Origin: Treponema vincentii
GTDB lineage: Bacteria; Spirochaetota; Spirochaetia; Treponematales; Treponemataceae
NCBI RefSeq assembly: GCF_010365865.1
Contig: NZ_CP048020.1
Location: 1,240,001 to 1,304,000 of the forward strand
DNA: 64,000 bases
Direction of reading: 5' to 3'
Part shown: piece after piece, positions 62,516 to 64,000 of the stretch
Layout of the letters: every line of letters begins with the position of its first letter
Numbering within the stretch: the stretch's first letter is position 1
The notes under the pieces: generated by a model
Told to the model about the DNA's origin: nothing
Database searches by the model: none
What the model saw: the letters and a program-made list of their open reading frames with translations, nothing else
Program-made: the position numbers and the translations under genes

Positions 62516-62698
62516 GGGCTGTCTAAAAGCTTCAGCTTTTGGACAGTTTCCTTAGCTTTAGATTCTACATGGAACTATTGATATCCCGTCAGAAAAGCGA
62601 TATTTCGACGTTGTCGAAATATGCTGGCAAAAACGTATAAGGAGACATACCTTTGGCAATGCGACGCAATAAATGCGCAGTATATTTTCAAAAGAATT
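62516..62698. repeat. Hairpin array end next to the TPM gene
   Basis: GTCTAAAAGCT-TC-AGCTTTTGGAC (62521-62544), then ATATTTCGAC-GTT-GTCGAAATAT (62601-62623), then the family end GCGACGCAATAAATGCGCAGTATATTTTCAAAAG (about 62660-62694; quoted in parts elsewhere). The element ends against the stop codon of the TPM-domain gene at 62699. Confidence 0.75.
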
Positions 62699-63391
62699 TT
62701 AACATTCCAAGATAACAAGTCCATCAGGTAGCTCATTGGAATTTTCTGCGTCGCTAGGAAAGTTCTGTTGTAGAATCCTGCCGCATTCCTTTACGGCGGT
62801 AACAAAGGCTTGGGCTGCGCGGTGTTCTTTTAATCCTGTGGTCATAATTTCGCAAATGCCGTCCCATTTAGTTTGCGCTACTTTTGCAGCAATTCCCGAA
62901 TCGGCGATGACAAAGAACTTCCGTTCCAGTACGGATGCAAAGATGAGAACGCCGGAATGTTCCGCTGTTTTATATACGCCGCTTTCGACAAAGTGTTGCA
63001 GTGCACGCGCATATACACGACGATTTTTTAAAGTATTCGGAATAATCAACCGGTCGATTGCGGGAATATTTACCAGTAAATAAACAATAAATACAGCAGT
63101 AGCTGCACCACCTCCGATGACCGCTGTCAGCTGGGCAGGGGACGGAAACCAAACGGTGCGTTCTAAAAGACTCCAGATAGGAGCGGAACATAAAAACAGA
63201 ATGAAAAAAGAAAGAAACGCCGCGCAACATGCAATGAACAACTCTACAAAGGCATATGAATCGCTTTGGTATACAACCGCAAGGGCAATCTCTCCGGTAG
63301 TCTTTTTTTCAACCTCCGCGACCGTATCGGCAATTTCTCTCATTTGAATAGGAGAAATATTCATTAGCTTTAATAGCCTATTTTTTTTCAT
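62699..63391 (-). CDS. TPM-domain membrane protein
   Basis: 230 residues. Two membrane helices (about 52-72 and 88-110) sit inside an early TPM-like N-terminal region (IREIADTVAEVEKKTTGEIALAVVY), with the rest of the TPM fold (SGVLIFASVLERKFFVIADSGIAAKV, then KEHRAAQAFVTAVKECG) after them. The TPM domain occurs in periplasmic or lumenal proteins linked to photosystem repair or envelope maintenance. It is in a predicted two-gene TPM arrangement in other bacteria; no partner is visible here. Confidence 0.8.
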   Translation of the reverse strand: MKKNRLLKLMNISPIQMREIADTVAEVEKKTTGEIALAVVYQSDSYAFVELFIACCAAFLSFFILFLCSAPIWSLLERTVWFPSPAQLTAVIGGGAATAVFIVYLLVNIPAIDRLIIPNTLKNRRVYARALQHFVESGVYKTAEHSGVLIFASVLERKFFVIADSGIAAKVAQTKWDGICEIMTTGLKEHRAAQAFVTAVKECGRILQQNFPSDAENSNELPDGLVILEC

Positions 63392-63547
63392 CGTATTCCT
63401 TCCTCATTTAAAGCAATCTGGAGTATCTTCTAAAAACGTCCAGTTTTAAAAAATACCTATTATGGCATATTTTATGAAAAACGGCATATCACATATTATC
63501 CTTTCCGATGCGATTACCCTGCTTTTCTTATCGGCTTTTATGAAAGT

Positions 63548-63718
63548 TTATATACTGCATAATTGATTAAGTGATATTCCTTCTTGTGCTGCCTGCAATG
63601 CCGGTTTTTTACCGGTACTATGCAGTGTTCGTTGTAATAAGGAATTAATGAATCGTGAGTTAGAAAAAGCATATTTTCAACTTTCGCCTGACATATCAAC
63701 CTTTGCAGTATAGCTCAT
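63548..63718 (-). pseudogene. HicB-like antitoxin remnant
   Basis: 57 codons with one in-frame TGA (codon 14). The C-terminal part, LHSTGKKPALQAAQEGISLN followed by QLC, resembles the DNA-binding end of HicB/toxin-antitoxin antitoxins (SLHKALAEEAKREGISLNQ). The N-terminal MSYTAKVDMSGES is short. It is a decayed fragment in the 446-bp gap before prmC. Nothing else coding is seen in that gap. Confidence 0.4.
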
Positions 63719-63837
63719 AGTATGTCTTCCTCTGTATTTATAGTATATGAGAGACATACCTACTGTCAACAACACCGAAACCACAACCTCAATTATTTTG
63801 CAGGGTTGATCAATTTAGCTGCTTTGATTACCCTTCG

Positions 63838-64000
63838 TTAAAATACGCCCTCGATTAGTCTGTCTTGGCTTGCTAAATCTTGGTGGATACGGACATCCGA
63901 AAAACCTGCGGTTTCAAAGAGCTTGCTTGCGGCTTTGGCATGGTATTCTCCTACCTCGCTTAAAAGGACACCGTTGCGGTTCAGGACAGTACAGGTATTA
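63838..64000 (-). CDS. prmC: Release factor glutamine methyltransferase, C-terminal end
   Basis: Only the last 53 residues lie in the window (start beyond 64000). They end VLLSEVGEYHAKAASKLFET, then AGFSDVRIHQDLASQDRLIEGVF, matching the C-terminal end of PrmC/HemK, whose family ends ...GF..V.I..DLAG.DRVI.G. PrmC methylates the GGQ glutamine of peptide release factors. Its 3' end has been copied to 62411-62513. The catalytic NPPY motif should be outside the window. Confidence 0.85.
   Translation of the reverse strand, partial: NTCTVLNRNGVLLSEVGEYHAKAASKLFETAGFSDVRIHQDLASQDRLIEGVF

Noticed and set aside
62302-62526. Plus-strand 74-codon frame after relA
   Set aside because: It is antisense to the prmC-tail duplicate and its hairpin insert.
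1-64000. CRISPR arrays
   Set aside because: No run of regularly spaced identical repeats with unique spacers was found; the tandem units at 58681 and 5360 have irregular structure.
1-64000. tRNA or rRNA genes
   Set aside because: No cloverleaf with CCA end or conserved GTTCGAATC-type T-loop and no rRNA-like stretch was noticed by eye; a tRNAscan run would be decisive.

Overview
The window looks like the chromosome of an oral-type treponeme (Spirochaetota, genus Treponema). The evidence is a moderate GC content, a protein of the TP0789 LolA-like family, a Trep_Strep-type ECF substrate component, two very different chemotaxis receptors, many exported TPR and lipoproteins, a RelA/SpoT protein and a prmC-type methyltransferase. 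The species assignment is inference. No rRNA, tRNA, CRISPR array, complete insertion sequence or prophage was recognised.

Layout. 1-785: C-terminally cut sensor histidine kinase. 1.0-8.9 kb: one long plus-strand operon (two exported TPR proteins, LolD/MacB-like ATPase, FtsX-like permease, LolA-like carrier, two predicted outer-membrane beta-barrels, TetR regulator) that reads like a dedicated envelope export system. 9.0-13.6 kb: an S, T and fused A1A2 ECF transporter whose genes are separated by a hicAB module (hicA broken) and a vapBC-like module. 13.7-18.3 kb: small accessory genes, including a truncated radical SAM gene and a duplicated membrane-protein gene. 18.4-26.6 kb: a LysR regulator divergent from an accessory cluster of an aldo/keto reductase, three exported alpha/beta hydrolases, two flavodoxins and a DUF4405 heme-type membrane protein, with much gene debris and a second vapBC-like pair. 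26.6-36.7 kb: housekeeping and spirochaete-specific genes (gpsA, nitroreductase, NAGPA-domain lipoprotein, a zinc-ribbon miniprotein, a phosphoribosyltransferase, a frameshifted rnhB, a sigma-like regulator behind a sigma-54-type promoter, rdgB, and a GTPase/ABC-ATPase pair). 37.0-46.1 kb: MCP and a peptidoglycan group (GH3 nagZ-like, NamZ/DUF1343, TPR lipoprotein, frameshifted OmpA-like protein, LysM lytic transglycosylase, TPR lipoprotein). 46.2-57.0 kb: ParB-like protein, paired chromate transporters, cutC, membrane protein plus MATE pump, 7TMR-DISM chemoreceptor, transketolase, MoxR ATPase. 57.1-64.0 kb: sialidase, VWA protein, RelA/SpoT homologue, TPM-domain protein and the 3' end of prmC.

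The most striking feature is not a protein. At least six loci carry arrays of near-perfect hairpins built on a shared skeleton with ends resembling CCTTTTGAAAATA. Between copies the stem sequences change but pairing is kept, so the stems covary. One array interrupts hicA, one sits inside a duplicated prmC tail, one is a 161-bp tandem duplication, and several begin within a few bases of stop codons. A second, simpler palindrome (GGGAACCTCTAAAAA and its complement) recurs about ten times. Together they suggest an active, undescribed family of structured, possibly mobile intergenic elements.

Three genes (rnhB, the OmpA-like gene and the sialidase) are out of frame at mononucleotide runs. This could be assembly error, decay, or slippage-based switching.
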